Part shown: positions 25,602 to 33,659 of the stretch, in pieces | Layout: every line of letters starts with the position of its first letter | Numbering within the stretch: the first letter of the stretch is position 1 | NCBI GenBank assembly: GCA_937918955.1 | Contig: CAKZRZ010000305.1 | Coordinates: 1 to 37,037 of the forward strand | Direction: 5' to 3' | DNA length: 37,037 bases | From: an uncultured Arenicella sp. | GTDB lineage: Bacteria > Pseudomonadota > Gammaproteobacteria > Arenicellales > Arenicellaceae | Notes under the pieces: model-generated | Database searches by the model: none | Told to the model about the DNA's origin: nothing | Seen by the model: only the letters and a program-made list of their open reading frames with translations | Position numbers and translations under genes: made by a program

Positions 25602-25655
25602 GGTTAAAGAAGCCATACTAGCAACCAAAAGCAGGCATAACGAAAATCAGACAGT

Positions 25656-25682
25656 TGTACAATTAGTTTCACACGTGTACAA
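25656..25682. promoter_or_regulatory. Direct repeat TGTACAA at two-helical-turn spacing
   Basis: TGTACAA at 25656-25662 and again at 25676-25682 are exactly 20 bp apart, so both face the same side of the helix. The first copy is part of the palindrome TTGTACAA (25655-25662). Between them lies ACACGTGT (25671-25678), another palindrome. They sit about 90-115 bp upstream of the ketosynthase start, a typical activator position. The nearby Fis-type membrane regulator is one candidate reader. Confidence 0.4.
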
Positions 25683-25777
25683 ATAGGTCTCAAGGTAACT
25701 CTCTACGAAGACTTGACACCTCTGAAGAAGGTTTCAAGCCTCGATAAAGACAAGCGCGAATGGATTTAAGTAAGAAG

Positions 25778-25927
25778 AAAAAAGGCCCTTGAGGGGGTAA
25801 ACTCAAGAGCCTTCCGGAAGAAATGTCCCCCCAAGGGTTTCTTCCTATTTTTACCTCAAATCCCATTTGAGGTGGCCTCCAGTTACTGCAAGCGTCGGGT
25901 TGGAAGATAAGCTGCGGTAATTGGAGG
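25778..25927 (-). ncRNA. Four-hairpin structured RNA ending in a terminator (leader or small RNA)
   Basis: Read on the minus strand, four hairpins follow one another. Hairpin 1 (25927-25876) has outer arms CCTCCA and TGGAGG plus more imperfect pairing. Hairpin 2 (25873-25853) has a perfect 9-bp stem ACCTCAAAT around GGG. Hairpin 3 (25845-25816) has arms GGAAGAAA and TTTCTTCC with the loop CCCTTGGGGGGACA. Hairpin 4 (25811-25784) is a 10-bp GC-rich stem followed by six T (25783-25778), a strong rho-independent terminator. The hairpin 3 loop (CCCTTGGGGGG, 25837-25827) can instead pair with CCCCCTCAAGGG (25797-25786) of hairpin 4 through 11 bp with one bulge, which would break the terminator. It is either an attenuator of the ketosynthase gene or a separate small RNA. 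I recognise no known family. Confidence 0.55.
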
Positions 25928-26126
25928 TTGTTGCGCACTGTTACGTGTACGCACTGCTAAAATACCACAATCCCAAAAAGATGCTATAAATGATTGAGTC
26001 TAAAGCGAATCTATTTGGGTCGATTGCGAGAGTTTTTGATGCTAAATGAACAAAACTCTCTCGTTTTAGAAACATTTAGAGCAGTGTTAGAAATTTAAGC
26101 AGGGATTGCTGGAGCTATACCTCGAC

Positions 26127-26876
26127 TCAGCTCATTTTTTTCAGCATACCTATTGGCATTATTTTCATAATGCGGCACATCAGCTCCCAAGGCCATCCAG
26201 GCACGTAATAGCTCGCCCCTTCTTTTTCAATAGCTTTCAAAATTGACTTGCAGCCTGTTTCGGTATCAACGATAAACGGCACCGTTTTAACTTTTTCATT
26301 AATTTCACTACGAATAAATCCAGGGTGGATTGTAGTGGCTTTTATTGGAGTGCCGATCAAATCTATCCGAATGCCTTCAGTTAAATTGCTTAAAGCCGCC
26401 TTAGTCGCAGCGTAAACTGTCATTGCGCGGCGAAACCCTCGCACAGCGCTCACTGATGAGATCGTTACCAAGTGACCATGATTTTGGGCTCTGAAGAGCT
26501 CCAAAGCCGCCTCACACTGAGCGATCGCCGAAACGAAGTTAGTTATTGCTGTTTGCTTATTTGCGTGAAAGTAGCCCGTACCCAAAGAAGCGCCTTTTCC
26601 CATGCCAGCGTTAACAATAACGCGATCTATATGACCAAGGTCGTCGGCAAATGCTTTGAAAACCTCAAATACTTGATCATGGTCGTTCACATCAAGAGAT
26701 CTAACCGCCACTTTGACATCCGGGTTTAATTTGGCAATTTCATCCCGAAGTTCTTCCAGACGCTCAACACGCCGGGCACATAATGCCAGGTTTCTACCCT
26801 GTTCAGCGTACATTTTCGCCATGGTATAGCCCAAGCCAGAACTCGCGCCGGTAATTAAAATATTTTGTCTGCTCAT
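26127..26876 (-). CDS. Short-chain dehydrogenase/reductase
   Basis: This classical SDR has 249 residues. The cofactor motif TGASSGLG is at 10-16, followed by the basic CARR segment that usually marks NADP preference. NAG is at 89-91, the catalytic serine is in TISSVSA (140-141), and YAATK gives Tyr155 and Lys159. The hydrophobic, basic C-terminus resembles membrane-near SDRs acting on lipids. It is the last gene of a tight minus-strand operon, 6 bp after the histidine phosphatase. It probably oxidises or reduces an alcohol/keto group in the pathway of that operon; the substrate is not known. Confidence 0.9.
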   Translation of the reverse strand: MSRQNILITGASSGLGYTMAKMYAEQGRNLALCARRVERLEELRDEIAKLNPDVKVAVRSLDVNDHDQVFEVFKAFADDLGHIDRVIVNAGMGKGASLGTGYFHANKQTAITNFVSAIAQCEAALELFRAQNHGHLVTISSVSAVRGFRRAMTVYAATKAALSNLTEGIRIDLIGTPIKATTIHPGFIRSEINEKVKTVPFIVDTETGCKSILKAIEKEGASYYVPGWPWELMCRIMKIMPIGMLKKMS

Positions 26877-26882
26877 AAGGTG

Positions 26883-27587
26883 TTATGCGTAAGTGATAAA
26901 GTGTTTATTGTCGACGCCTTCAAAATGCGTATGTTCGTTTAATGAGGATAAAAATTGCCGTGACCCTGTGGTCACAATCTTGGTCACGCCACAATTAAGC
27001 AAAGTCCAATTCATTTGCATCATCTTGGTCTCAGCGACGCCCAGTAAGTGTTGGCTCACAACTGAAATTGGGCCACCGGAGGTAAACACAGCAATGTTCT
27101 TTTTATGTTCGCAATTCGCGATTGTGGTATTAAATGCTTGATGAATACGAGCGCTGAATGTCGACCACGATTCGATATAATCGGCATCGTAACTACCTGA
27201 TATCCAACGATCAACCGCACTGTTAAAGGCTTGTTCGAAAGCTGCTTTAGGGTCAGTTTGGCTACGGATGTAATCGGTAGTGCCTTTCGCAGTGGCAAAC
27301 TCAGGACGTAATTGCGTTAAGATGTCTCGAAAGTCGTACTCGTTCCAATTGGCATCAAAAACCGCATTAGTCGATTCTAGCGATTGCTCGAAGCCTCTCA
27401 AGCAGTTCTCGGCTGTTTGCTTATGACGCAGCATTGAACCAAGGCGCACAACATCGAAGTTTGGCAAGCGCTGACTCAGGACATCTCCGAGCCGCGAAGC
27501 CTGTTGGTGACCTAGGTCCGATAATTGATCATAGTTTTCTTTTCCGAACGAGGCTTGCCCGTGGCGGATTAAATAAATAGTAGCCAT
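26883..27587 (-). CDS. Histidine phosphatase family protein
   Basis: The ATG at 27587 is chosen because the phosphatase fold starts right there with MATIYLIRHGQ. A longer frame from 27656 would overlap the kinase gene with sequence unlike the family. The 234-residue protein has the RHG motif (Arg8, His9, Gly10), with His9 the phospho-acceptor. A second arginine occurs in RLGSMLRHKQTA, and a C-terminal histidine would complete the site. Family members remove phosphate from small molecules or proteins. Its place 5 bp after an APH-type kinase gene is notable, because it could reverse or complete a phosphorylation step. The exact substrate is unknown. Confidence 0.85.
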   Translation of the reverse strand: MATIYLIRHGQASFGKENYDQLSDLGHQQASRLGDVLSQRLPNFDVVRLGSMLRHKQTAENCLRGFEQSLESTNAVFDANWNEYDFRDILTQLRPEFATAKGTTDYIRSQTDPKAAFEQAFNSAVDRWISGSYDADYIESWSTFSARIHQAFNTTIANCEHKKNIAVFTSGGPISVVSQHLLGVAETKMMQMNWTLLNCGVTKIVTTGSRQFLSSLNEHTHFEGVDNKHFITYA

Positions 27588-27592
27588 TGTGC

Positions 27593-28669
27593 CTATTTTC
27601 CTGATTGCTTGATGGCCTTGCGGCAACGGTGCATTAGATAATGAACAAACACCCAAAGTATTTTGAATGAAGGATTTCGAGTTTGTTTATGGTGATATCG
27701 ATAGTAAATTTGTTGCACAATGCCAGCCAAACGAAACAGGCCATAGACCTCATAGAAGGTAAAGTCCTTAACTTCACTATCGGTTTTCTCTAGATAGTAA
27801 TCGATCACTTCTTGGCGAGTTAGCATGCCGTCTATGTGTGTAGGCTGACGACGCGTTTTCTGGGCGAAAAAGTCATCTCCGGCCTCTACCCAGTATGCAA
27901 GTGAGTTACCTAAATCCATCAAGGGGTCGCCCAAGGTGGCTAGTTCCCAATCGAGAACGCCGATGATCTTAGTCGGCTGATCGGAATTTAAAACGAGGTT
28001 ATCCAAGCGGAAGTCGTTGTGCGTTAAACAAATGGATTCCTTTTCAGGCATATTGTCGGCGAGCCATATAATCACACCGCTAGCACATGGCACATTCCAA
28101 GTCTTAGCCTTTTTATAACGATGCGTCCAGCCGCTAATCTGGCGTTCGATATAACCCTTTCCTTTTGCAAGGTGATCAAGCCCTGCCGTTTTGTAATCCA
28201 CTTGGTGAAGTTCAATTAAACTATCTAGGGCGTTGTAACAAAGTTGTCGACATTGCGTTTGATCTAAATTTAAACCTCGCGGCATATTAGTTCTTGGGAT
28301 GACACCATTGACCTTCTCCATCACATAGAATTCTGCACCGACAATCGAATCATCATCGCTGTGGGCTAACATTTCTGGCACATAGGGATAAACTGGCTTT
28401 AGTGCCGCTTGCAAACGAAATTCGCGCCCCATATCGTGCGCGCCTTTGGCTTTGGTTCCATCGGGCGCTCGACGCAGTACTACCTCCTTTTCAGGATAGC
28501 TCAAACAATAGGTCCAATTGGACGCGCCACCGGAGTATTGAGTCACACGGGGTGTTCCACTAACCCCCTCAAGCTGCTCGAGTAACCAAGGATTGAGACT
28601 GTCTAAATCAAGCTCTTCGCCCGTTCGAATGTTTCCAGCAGTATCAATATTTTGTTGCGAATCAGTCAT
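27593..28669 (-). CDS. APH-fold phosphotransferase (ACAD10/11 kinase or LvaA-like)
   Basis: The 358-residue protein has the aminoglycoside phosphotransferase fold. A glycine-rich GGASNWTY loop near residue 44 and the VVLRRAP lysine/arginine strand near 59 come first. The catalytic loop is LTHNDFRLDN with His217 and Asp219, and the metal-binding DWE lies in VLDWELATLGDP. The QYSGGASNWTY start and the VMEKVNGVIPR segment are like the kinase half of ACAD10/ACAD11 and the bacterial kinase LvaA, which phosphorylate 4-hydroxyacyl-CoA. The neighbouring acyl-CoA dehydrogenase supports this over antibiotic resistance. It overlaps the upstream SDR gene by 8 bp. The substrate is an inference from family and context. 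Confidence 0.85.
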   Translation of the reverse strand: MTDSQQNIDTAGNIRTGEELDLDSLNPWLLEQLEGVSGTPRVTQYSGGASNWTYCLSYPEKEVVLRRAPDGTKAKGAHDMGREFRLQAALKPVYPYVPEMLAHSDDDSIVGAEFYVMEKVNGVIPRTNMPRGLNLDQTQCRQLCYNALDSLIELHQVDYKTAGLDHLAKGKGYIERQISGWTHRYKKAKTWNVPCASGVIIWLADNMPEKESICLTHNDFRLDNLVLNSDQPTKIIGVLDWELATLGDPLMDLGNSLAYWVEAGDDFFAQKTRRQPTHIDGMLTRQEVIDYYLEKTDSEVKDFTFYEVYGLFRLAGIVQQIYYRYHHKQTRNPSFKILWVFVHYLMHRCRKAIKQSGK

Positions 28670-29477
28670 TTTTTCTTACAAATTTGGCCGTTCTTTTCTT
28701 TGCGATCTTCAAATAACGTTCCATCGACAGAAACCTCTTTAGTCGATACGCTTTGCGGCCCTCTTTGTGTGTCACAATCATAAATTTCTTATCGTTCACG
28801 GCATCAAATACCTTGCCAGCAATCTCATCGGCACTAACTCCCGATTTCTTGATCAGCTTAGTCACCACAGCCTGCATTTTCTCGTCACTACTGCGCAAAG
28901 ACTGATTCAAATTGGTATCGAAAAAAGCCGGACAAACCACGGCAACATGGATATCGTCTGCCGCTAACTCTAGATAAAGTGTTTCGGAAAGGCTAACCAT
29001 CGCGGCCTTGGTAACACAATAGCTCGCCATACCAGGTGCAGAGGTTAAGCCAGCCTGAGAGGCGATATTAATGATGGTTTTATCAGCCGCTTCGCTATTG
29101 CGTAACAAGGGCAAACAAGATTTGGTCATTCGCACATGGCCAAGTAAATTAATATCAAGCACCCATTGCCACTGCTCCATAGTTTCAGAGTCAATTTTCC
29201 CTGCACTGGCAACACCAGCATTGTTAATTAAAATATCGATCGATCCCCAGCGTTCGGCGACGGCGATAACTAACTTCTCAACGTCCCACTGCTGTGTGAT
29301 ATCACACTTTACAAAAAATGCTTCGCCACCAGCGCTCTGAATGTGTTGAACTACCGCTTCACCGCCTTCTTGATTAAGATCGGCTACGCAGATTTGTGCG
29401 CCTTCATTAGCGTATTTTTTTGCCAGTGCTTCGCCTAAACCAGAGCCAGCGCCCGTTATTAAAACTTTTCTCATCAT
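28662..29477 (-). CDS. Short-chain dehydrogenase/reductase
   Basis: This 271-residue classical SDR has the cofactor motif TGAGSGLG (8-15) and an acidic Asp33 at the end of the second strand, which suggests NAD. NNAG is at 85-88, the catalytic serine is in NIASQAG (Ser140), and YCVTK gives Tyr153 and Lys157. The C-terminus is strongly basic. It is the first gene of the four-gene run SDR, kinase, phosphatase, SDR. Two adjacent ATG codons (29477 and 29474) are possible starts; GAGGA lies immediately upstream and suits the second slightly better. An SDR also accompanies LvaA and the acyl-CoA dehydrogenase in the known 4-hydroxyacyl-CoA route. Confidence 0.9.
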   Translation of the reverse strand: MMRKVLITGAGSGLGEALAKKYANEGAQICVADLNQEGGEAVVQHIQSAGGEAFFVKCDITQQWDVEKLVIAVAERWGSIDILINNAGVASAGKIDSETMEQWQWVLDINLLGHVRMTKSCLPLLRNSEAADKTIINIASQAGLTSAPGMASYCVTKAAMVSLSETLYLELAADDIHVAVVCPAFFDTNLNQSLRSSDEKMQAVVTKLIKKSGVSADEIAGKVFDAVNDKKFMIVTHKEGRKAYRLKRFLSMERYLKIAKKRTAKFVRKND

Positions 29478-29646
29478 TCCTCGAGCTCGTCAGCCCTAAT
29501 ATTTGTTGTATTCACGAGTTAAGCAAACGCCCTCGAACCTAGATCGCCTAGTATGCGATAAACCATGAAAAACTGCCTCAAACTATTTGAGTTTTAGATT
29601 ACAGATCATGAGTCGTTCAACAAGAGTGATTAAAACTTAAAACGAT

Positions 29647-30879
29647 CTAAGTATTTTTGGCCATGTACTTTTTAAGTTCTAAGCGAGTTACCATCCCCAT
29701 ATGAACTTCGTCTGGCCCATCTGCCAAGCGCAAGGCTCTGGCTCCAGCAGCGAAATGTGCCAAGGGAAAATCACCGCTCATTCCCGCGCCGCCGTGCATT
29801 TGCACCGCCATATCAACAACGTTTTGAGCCATGGTCGGTACTGCGACCTTAATTGCCGAAATTTCGGTCATGGCGTTCTTCACCCCAACGGCGTCAATTT
29901 TCCAGGCTGCGTGCAACGTCATTAAGCGCGCTTGATGAATCGCTATGCGCGCTTGCGCGATACGTTCGCCATTCCCACCGAGCTTAAGAATTTTTTTGCC
30001 AAAAGACTCCCTTTCTAGCCCTCGACCAATTGCCATTTCAAGCGCTTTCTCAGCCATACCAATAGTACGCATGCAATGATGAATGCGGCCTGGGCCTAAC
30101 CGGCCTTGAGCGATCGCAAACCCCTTACCCATCCCAAGAATGAGGTTGTCCTTCGAAACACGTACGTTGGTAAAGTGCATTTCTCCGTGCCCATAAGGCG
30201 CGTCGTAATCGCCATAGGCTGTTAGCATACGCTTGATCTCAACACCTGGCGTATCCAGAGGCACGATTACCATCGCATGTTGGCTATGTTGATCGTTTTC
30301 AGGGTTTGATAAGCCCATCATTATTGTGAACTTTGCATTCGGGTGCCCGAGACCAGTACTCCACCATTTCTTACCATTAATAATGACATCATCGCCATCT
30401 TGAGTAATTGTAGCTTGCATATTTGTTGCGTCTGATGAAGCAACATCGGGTTCGGTCATACCAAATACGGAGCGAATTTCGCCTTCCAGCAAAGGCTTCA
30501 ACCATTGCTCTTTTTGTTGCTCATTGCCAAAGTGGTAGAGCACTTCCATATTGCCGGTATCCGGAGCGTTACAATTGAATATTTCTGGCAAGAACAGCAT
30601 GCGCCCCATCTCTTCAGCCAAAGGAGCATACTCTAAAGTAGTTAAGCCTTTACCCAGCTGCTCATCAGCTAAAAATAGATTCCACAGACCTTGCTGCTTA
30701 GCCATGTCTTTAAACCGCTCAACCAAAGGATGCAGCTTCCAGTTCTGCCAATCGCCACCGGGATTGAGCTCGTGCAGCTCTCGATAAATCTGAGCTTCAA
30801 CTGGCTCAATATTGTCCCGAATAAACGCTTTAACTTTGGCGATGTAATCTTTGGTTTTAGCACTGTGTTCAAAGTTCAT
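29647..30879 (-). CDS. Acyl-CoA dehydrogenase, ACAD10/11-like
   Basis: This flavoprotein of 410 residues has the acyl-CoA dehydrogenase layout: helical N-domain, middle beta domain with FGMTEPDVASSDA (about 140-152) and KWWSTGLGHPNA, and C-terminal helical domain. The ending QMHGGAGMSGDFPLAHF and then RLADGPDEVHMGMV is characteristic of the ACAD10/ACAD11/FadE-type group rather than short-chain enzymes. With the APH-type kinase downstream it could convert phosphorylated 4-hydroxyacyl-CoA to an enoyl-CoA, as for LvaC and mammalian ACAD11. It is separated from the next gene by 169 bp that contains only a weak hairpin, and faces a divergent LysR gene that may control it. Confidence 0.92.
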   Translation of the reverse strand: MNFEHSAKTKDYIAKVKAFIRDNIEPVEAQIYRELHELNPGGDWQNWKLHPLVERFKDMAKQQGLWNLFLADEQLGKGLTTLEYAPLAEEMGRMLFLPEIFNCNAPDTGNMEVLYHFGNEQQKEQWLKPLLEGEIRSVFGMTEPDVASSDATNMQATITQDGDDVIINGKKWWSTGLGHPNAKFTIMMGLSNPENDQHSQHAMVIVPLDTPGVEIKRMLTAYGDYDAPYGHGEMHFTNVRVSKDNLILGMGKGFAIAQGRLGPGRIHHCMRTIGMAEKALEMAIGRGLERESFGKKILKLGGNGERIAQARIAIHQARLMTLHAAWKIDAVGVKNAMTEISAIKVAVPTMAQNVVDMAVQMHGGAGMSGDFPLAHFAAGARALRLADGPDEVHMGMVTRLELKKYMAKNT

Positions 30880-30945
30880 TAGGCAGCTCTCTCGGTAAAG
30901 AATATTTTGTGTTGATTTCGAAAGAGCAAAGAATAAGTCATAGAA

Positions 30946-30998
30946 ATATGAATAAAATGAAATATAATTGTGTAACGATATGAATAAAATTCACAATT
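30946..30998. promoter_or_regulatory. Repeats in the intergenic region between the acyl-CoA dehydrogenase and LysR genes
   Basis: ATATGAATAAAAT occurs twice (30946-30958 and 30978-30990), 32 bp apart, about three helical turns. An inverted repeat AATTGTG (30966-30972) and CACAATT (30992-30998) overlaps the second copy. They lie just before the LysR ATG and within the divergent control region, where LysR-type regulators usually bind. The AT-rich composition makes chance matches possible. Confidence 0.4.
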
Positions 30999-31000
30999 AA

Positions 31001-31927
31001 ATGTCTGACCCTAAACGAATACAACAATTAGACCTTAACTTATTGAAAGTGTTCCAAACTCTCTATGTAGAGCAAAACATGAGCCGTACGGCAGACATTC
31101 TTCATCTAACACCGTCGGCTGTAAGCCACGCGATGAAACGTTTAAGAGAATCTTTAGGTGACCCATTATTCCAACGATCGCGCAATAGAATGGTACCCAC
31201 AGCCACCTGCAATCGAATGGCGCCCCTAATTATCGACAACCTCACGCGCTTACAACAAATACTCCAGCAATGGGGCGAATTTGAACCGACTATCAGCGAA
31301 CATGTATTTAGAATTGGAATGCACGATGCTCTCGAACCGTCGATTCTTCCTAAACTCTGCGAGATTATGTCTAGGCGAGCGCCGAACGTCGGTATCGCGA
31401 GCGTTAAAATAGATCGATCTAAGCTATCACGCGACCTCGGTGCAGGCCATATTGACGTCGCCCTAGACGTATCCATACCGGTTCAACGGCCTGTTCGACA
31501 GCAAAAACTGGGGAGCGGTGGCTTTAAGGTTCTTATGCGCACACGTCATCCGCTACGAAACGCGTTAGACAAAAAGGCCTACCTTCAAAGCCAACACATC
31601 AGCGTGTCAAATCGGCCTCAAGGTATGACCATGGAGGACACCTTTTTTCGACAACAAGGTTTGGAACGTAAAACCAATGTTCGTTGCCAGAACTATTATG
31701 CCGCAGCGAAAATCCTCAAATCGTCACAACAAATTCTAACGGTAACAACCAGAATGGCTGAGCAGCTAATCGACGATGATCTGTGTATCGTAGATCTACC
31801 ATTCTCAATACCCAGCTTTGGCACTAGCCTTTATTGGCATGAGCATTCAGAGCAAGACGCGGCATTGGCGTGGTTACGTTCGCAATTACTTGAGGTACTC
31901 GCTCATTCTCAAGTGACATCGGCTTAA
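31001..31927 (+). CDS. LysR family transcriptional regulator
   Basis: The 308-residue protein opens with a LysR winged helix-turn-helix (about residues 9-68: LDLNLLKVFQTLYVEQNMSR, then AVSHAMKRLRESLGDPLFQR). An effector-binding periplasmic-protein-like domain follows from about 92. The N-terminal form with LDLNLL and AVSHAM places it near the NodD/PcpR-like subgroup. It is divergent from the acyl-CoA dehydrogenase gene with 121 bp between the starts, so it most likely controls the 4-hydroxyacyl-CoA-like cluster and itself, with a pathway metabolite as effector. The effector is unknown. Confidence 0.92.
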   Translation: MSDPKRIQQLDLNLLKVFQTLYVEQNMSRTADILHLTPSAVSHAMKRLRESLGDPLFQRSRNRMVPTATCNRMAPLIIDNLTRLQQILQQWGEFEPTISEHVFRIGMHDALEPSILPKLCEIMSRRAPNVGIASVKIDRSKLSRDLGAGHIDVALDVSIPVQRPVRQQKLGSGGFKVLMRTRHPLRNALDKKAYLQSQHISVSNRPQGMTMEDTFFRQQGLERKTNVRCQNYYAAAKILKSSQQILTVTTRMAEQLIDDDLCIVDLPFSIPSFGTSLYWHEHSEQDAALAWLRSQLLEVLAHSQVTSA

Positions 31928-31938
31928 AAGGGAGTAGT

Positions 31939-32976
31939 TCAAAGCACTTCTACAATTATGCGGCTGACCATTTCCCTCGCCGTTGTGATGCCAGTAAGGT
32001 CCTCATACACTTTGCCGTTTTTGCCAGAATGATGCCCCCGGCCAATTAGGCGCATAAAGTAGTAAGGCTGCTCATCATTTAAATTCACCGTCGCTGCGTA
32101 AATTAGCGATGGCTGGGCCGATGACCCTGTACCGCTATAAATAGGGTCATCAGGAAACGCATCTCGATGATAGACATCGTTAAAATCAAAAGACCGATTT
32201 ATTTCAAATTTTACAATAACCTCTTTATCGGCCTGAGTATTGGTGCGCAACTCAAAGCTCGAAATTGGCGTCGCGCCAGTAATCGCGTCGGCTATCGGGT
32301 TTGCACTACTTGGCATCATCAAACCGTCGTCACTTTTGATACCTCGAGCATATGACCAATGTGGAAGTGCCTCTGGGCGCCGTACCTCTTCACCACCAAA
32401 CAAAGACTGAATATAGGAGCTATCCGACGCTTTTTTGGTAACGTACAATGTTTCTAGGTAGTTTCCTTTTTTGTCTTCTACCCATACAGCCATTTGCGGA
32501 ATGCCGGTAGTGGTCACACCAAGAATCACTGCGCCAGGACCTGAGTAATGCTCACCTGCTTTTATATCAATGCTGATTTCTTTGCCTTCATTTTGATAGC
32601 GTGTATAAATTGTTTCGCTTAACTGGCGTTCGATTGGTTTGAGCTCCTTTATCGCATACCCCAAATCGACGATCGACTGAAACGGTGGTAGGCCCGCGCT
32701 TAAGCCTGCGACGATAATCGGCACCATCAACGTAGCCATCCATACATAGCGCTTAGCTCTTGGCTGACGAAAGTAATTTATGATTGGCTTTAAGTTATTT
32801 TTTAAGTGAAAAATGCCAAAAATAACGAACGTCAGACCAAATACCGTATGCACCGCAGACAATAGGCTGTTGTATCGTAAGCCGTACGAAAGTAAGCCGG
32901 TGACCAAAATAGTGACAAAACCAAACAGCATAAAAATACTAACCGCAGCACGGTTAGGTTTCTGATCAGCGCTCAT
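31939..32976 (-). CDS. Membrane protein with cytochrome b-like N-terminus and periplasmic DUF2271-like domain
   Basis: The 345-residue protein has three hydrophobic helices near the N-terminus (about 13-32, 37-56 and 77-95). His43 (AVHTVFG) and His57 (GIFHLKNN) face each other in a pattern like DUF4405 or cytochrome b-type proteins that bind haem. The rest, about residues 125-345, is predicted outside the membrane. MAVWVEDKKGNYLETLYVTKK resembles the DUF2271 family, often found next to PepSY or flavin and haem reductases. Both names are from recalled motifs and are moderate. It lies 35 bp after the TetR gene on the same strand and is probably its regulated partner. A redox role is a guess. 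Confidence 0.55.
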   Translation of the reverse strand: MSADQKPNRAAVSIFMLFGFVTILVTGLLSYGLRYNSLLSAVHTVFGLTFVIFGIFHLKNNLKPIINYFRQPRAKRYVWMATLMVPIIVAGLSAGLPPFQSIVDLGYAIKELKPIERQLSETIYTRYQNEGKEISIDIKAGEHYSGPGAVILGVTTTGIPQMAVWVEDKKGNYLETLYVTKKASDSSYIQSLFGGEEVRRPEALPHWSYARGIKSDDGLMMPSSANPIADAITGATPISSFELRTNTQADKEVIVKFEINRSFDFNDVYHRDAFPDDPIYSGTGSSAQPSLIYAATVNLNDEQPYYFMRLIGRGHHSGKNGKVYEDLTGITTAREMVSRIIVEVL

Positions 32977-33011
32977 AATTTACTCTCTTAATTATCGAAA
33001 TTGTTATTTCG

Positions 33012-33659
33012 TTATTGTTGATTGGCTTCAATGTTCGAAACAAGAAAACCAATACTTGCGATTAATCGCTCCCAGCCTTCATCTTCGGCAATACTCATAC
33101 CAGTAAAGGTGGTCACCTTTCGGGCTCGAATAGCCAGATAATGAATTCCCCCTGAGAATAGATTGGCAATCGCCTGCCAATCAGCTTCTGGCGGGTTCAG
33201 TTCACTGAGAAATTCCATCAACTCTAGCCCCATTGATTCGCGCACTTCTTCCATGGCGATGGTTAGTGCATTTCGCTCAATCGTTTCCCAGGAAAGAATC
33301 TCCAGTGTTAGAGGTCGTAATCTGAGCGCGTTTGCGTAGCGTCTAAACACTTCAGAAAACCCATCGGCAAAAGCCATCTGGGCTAGATGCATTCGTTGCT
33401 CACCTTCTCCTAGTAACTCAGAGGCAGGCGGCCAAAACTCTGAAGATTTTGCATAGCGCTCCATTAGGCCATCGAGACCATCAAAGTATCGGTAGATCAA
33501 AACTTTATCTACACCAGCTTGTTTCGCTACTGCGTTTACACCCAGCTTGCCAAAGCCTCTTACGGCCAATACCTCAGCAACTGCCGTTATGAGCTTGGCT
33601 TCGGTTCGCTCTCTATTTTTTGTAATTTTCGATTTTTCCACAGCTCTACCATGTGTCAC
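33012..33659 (-). CDS. TetR family transcriptional regulator
   Basis: The 215-residue frame has a TetR-type DNA-binding domain at about residues 16-66: AEVLAVRGFGKLGVNAVAK, then AGVDKVLIYRYFDG. A ligand-binding helical domain follows. The start is uncertain. The GTG at 33659 overlaps the operator palindrome at 33654-33671 and has no ribosome binding site of its own; GTG at residue 7 (33641) is an alternative. The promoter and two operators upstream predict self-repression together with the membrane protein gene 35 bp downstream. No neighbouring enzyme points to the ligand. Confidence 0.9.
   Translation of the reverse strand: MTHGRAVEKSKITKNRERTEAKLITAVAEVLAVRGFGKLGVNAVAKQAGVDKVLIYRYFDGLDGLMERYAKSSEFWPPASELLGEGEQRMHLAQMAFADGFSEVFRRYANALRLRPLTLEILSWETIERNALTIAMEEVRESMGLELMEFLSELNPPEADWQAIANLFSGGIHYLAIRARKVTTFTGMSIAEDEGWERLIASIGFLVSNIEANQQ

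Larger units (their letters stand above)
25567..26126. other. 560-bp intergenic region with candidate operators and a structured RNA
   Basis: No credible protein gene is visible. On the minus strand, toward the ketosynthase gene, it holds a four-hairpin RNA ending in a strong terminator (25778-25927), then repeats TGTACAA (25656-25662 and 25676-25682) and an inverted repeat TGTCT/AGACA (25586-25601). An open frame at 25690-25938 is explained by the RNA structure and lacks coding features. The part from 25985 to 26126 shows nothing I can name. Confidence 0.6.

Noticed and set aside
25778-25927. Known RNA families (6S RNA, tmRNA, RNase P RNA, common riboswitches)
   Set aside because: None of their conserved cores could be found; only the terminator architecture is clear.
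25690-25938. 82-residue open frame on the minus strand upstream of the ketosynthase gene
   Set aside because: It runs through the hairpins and terminator of the structured RNA, has no ribosome binding site of note, and its composition does not look like a protein.
27588-27656. Longer N-terminus for the histidine phosphatase (start at 27656)
   Set aside because: It would overlap the kinase gene and add sequence unlike the family before the MATIYLIRHG start.
29570-29600. Short CTCAAA/TTTGAG hairpin followed by T's on the minus strand after the acyl-CoA dehydrogenase gene
   Set aside because: The stem is only 6 bp and AT-rich. It is too weak to decide whether the dehydrogenase is cotranscribed with the SDR-kinase operon.
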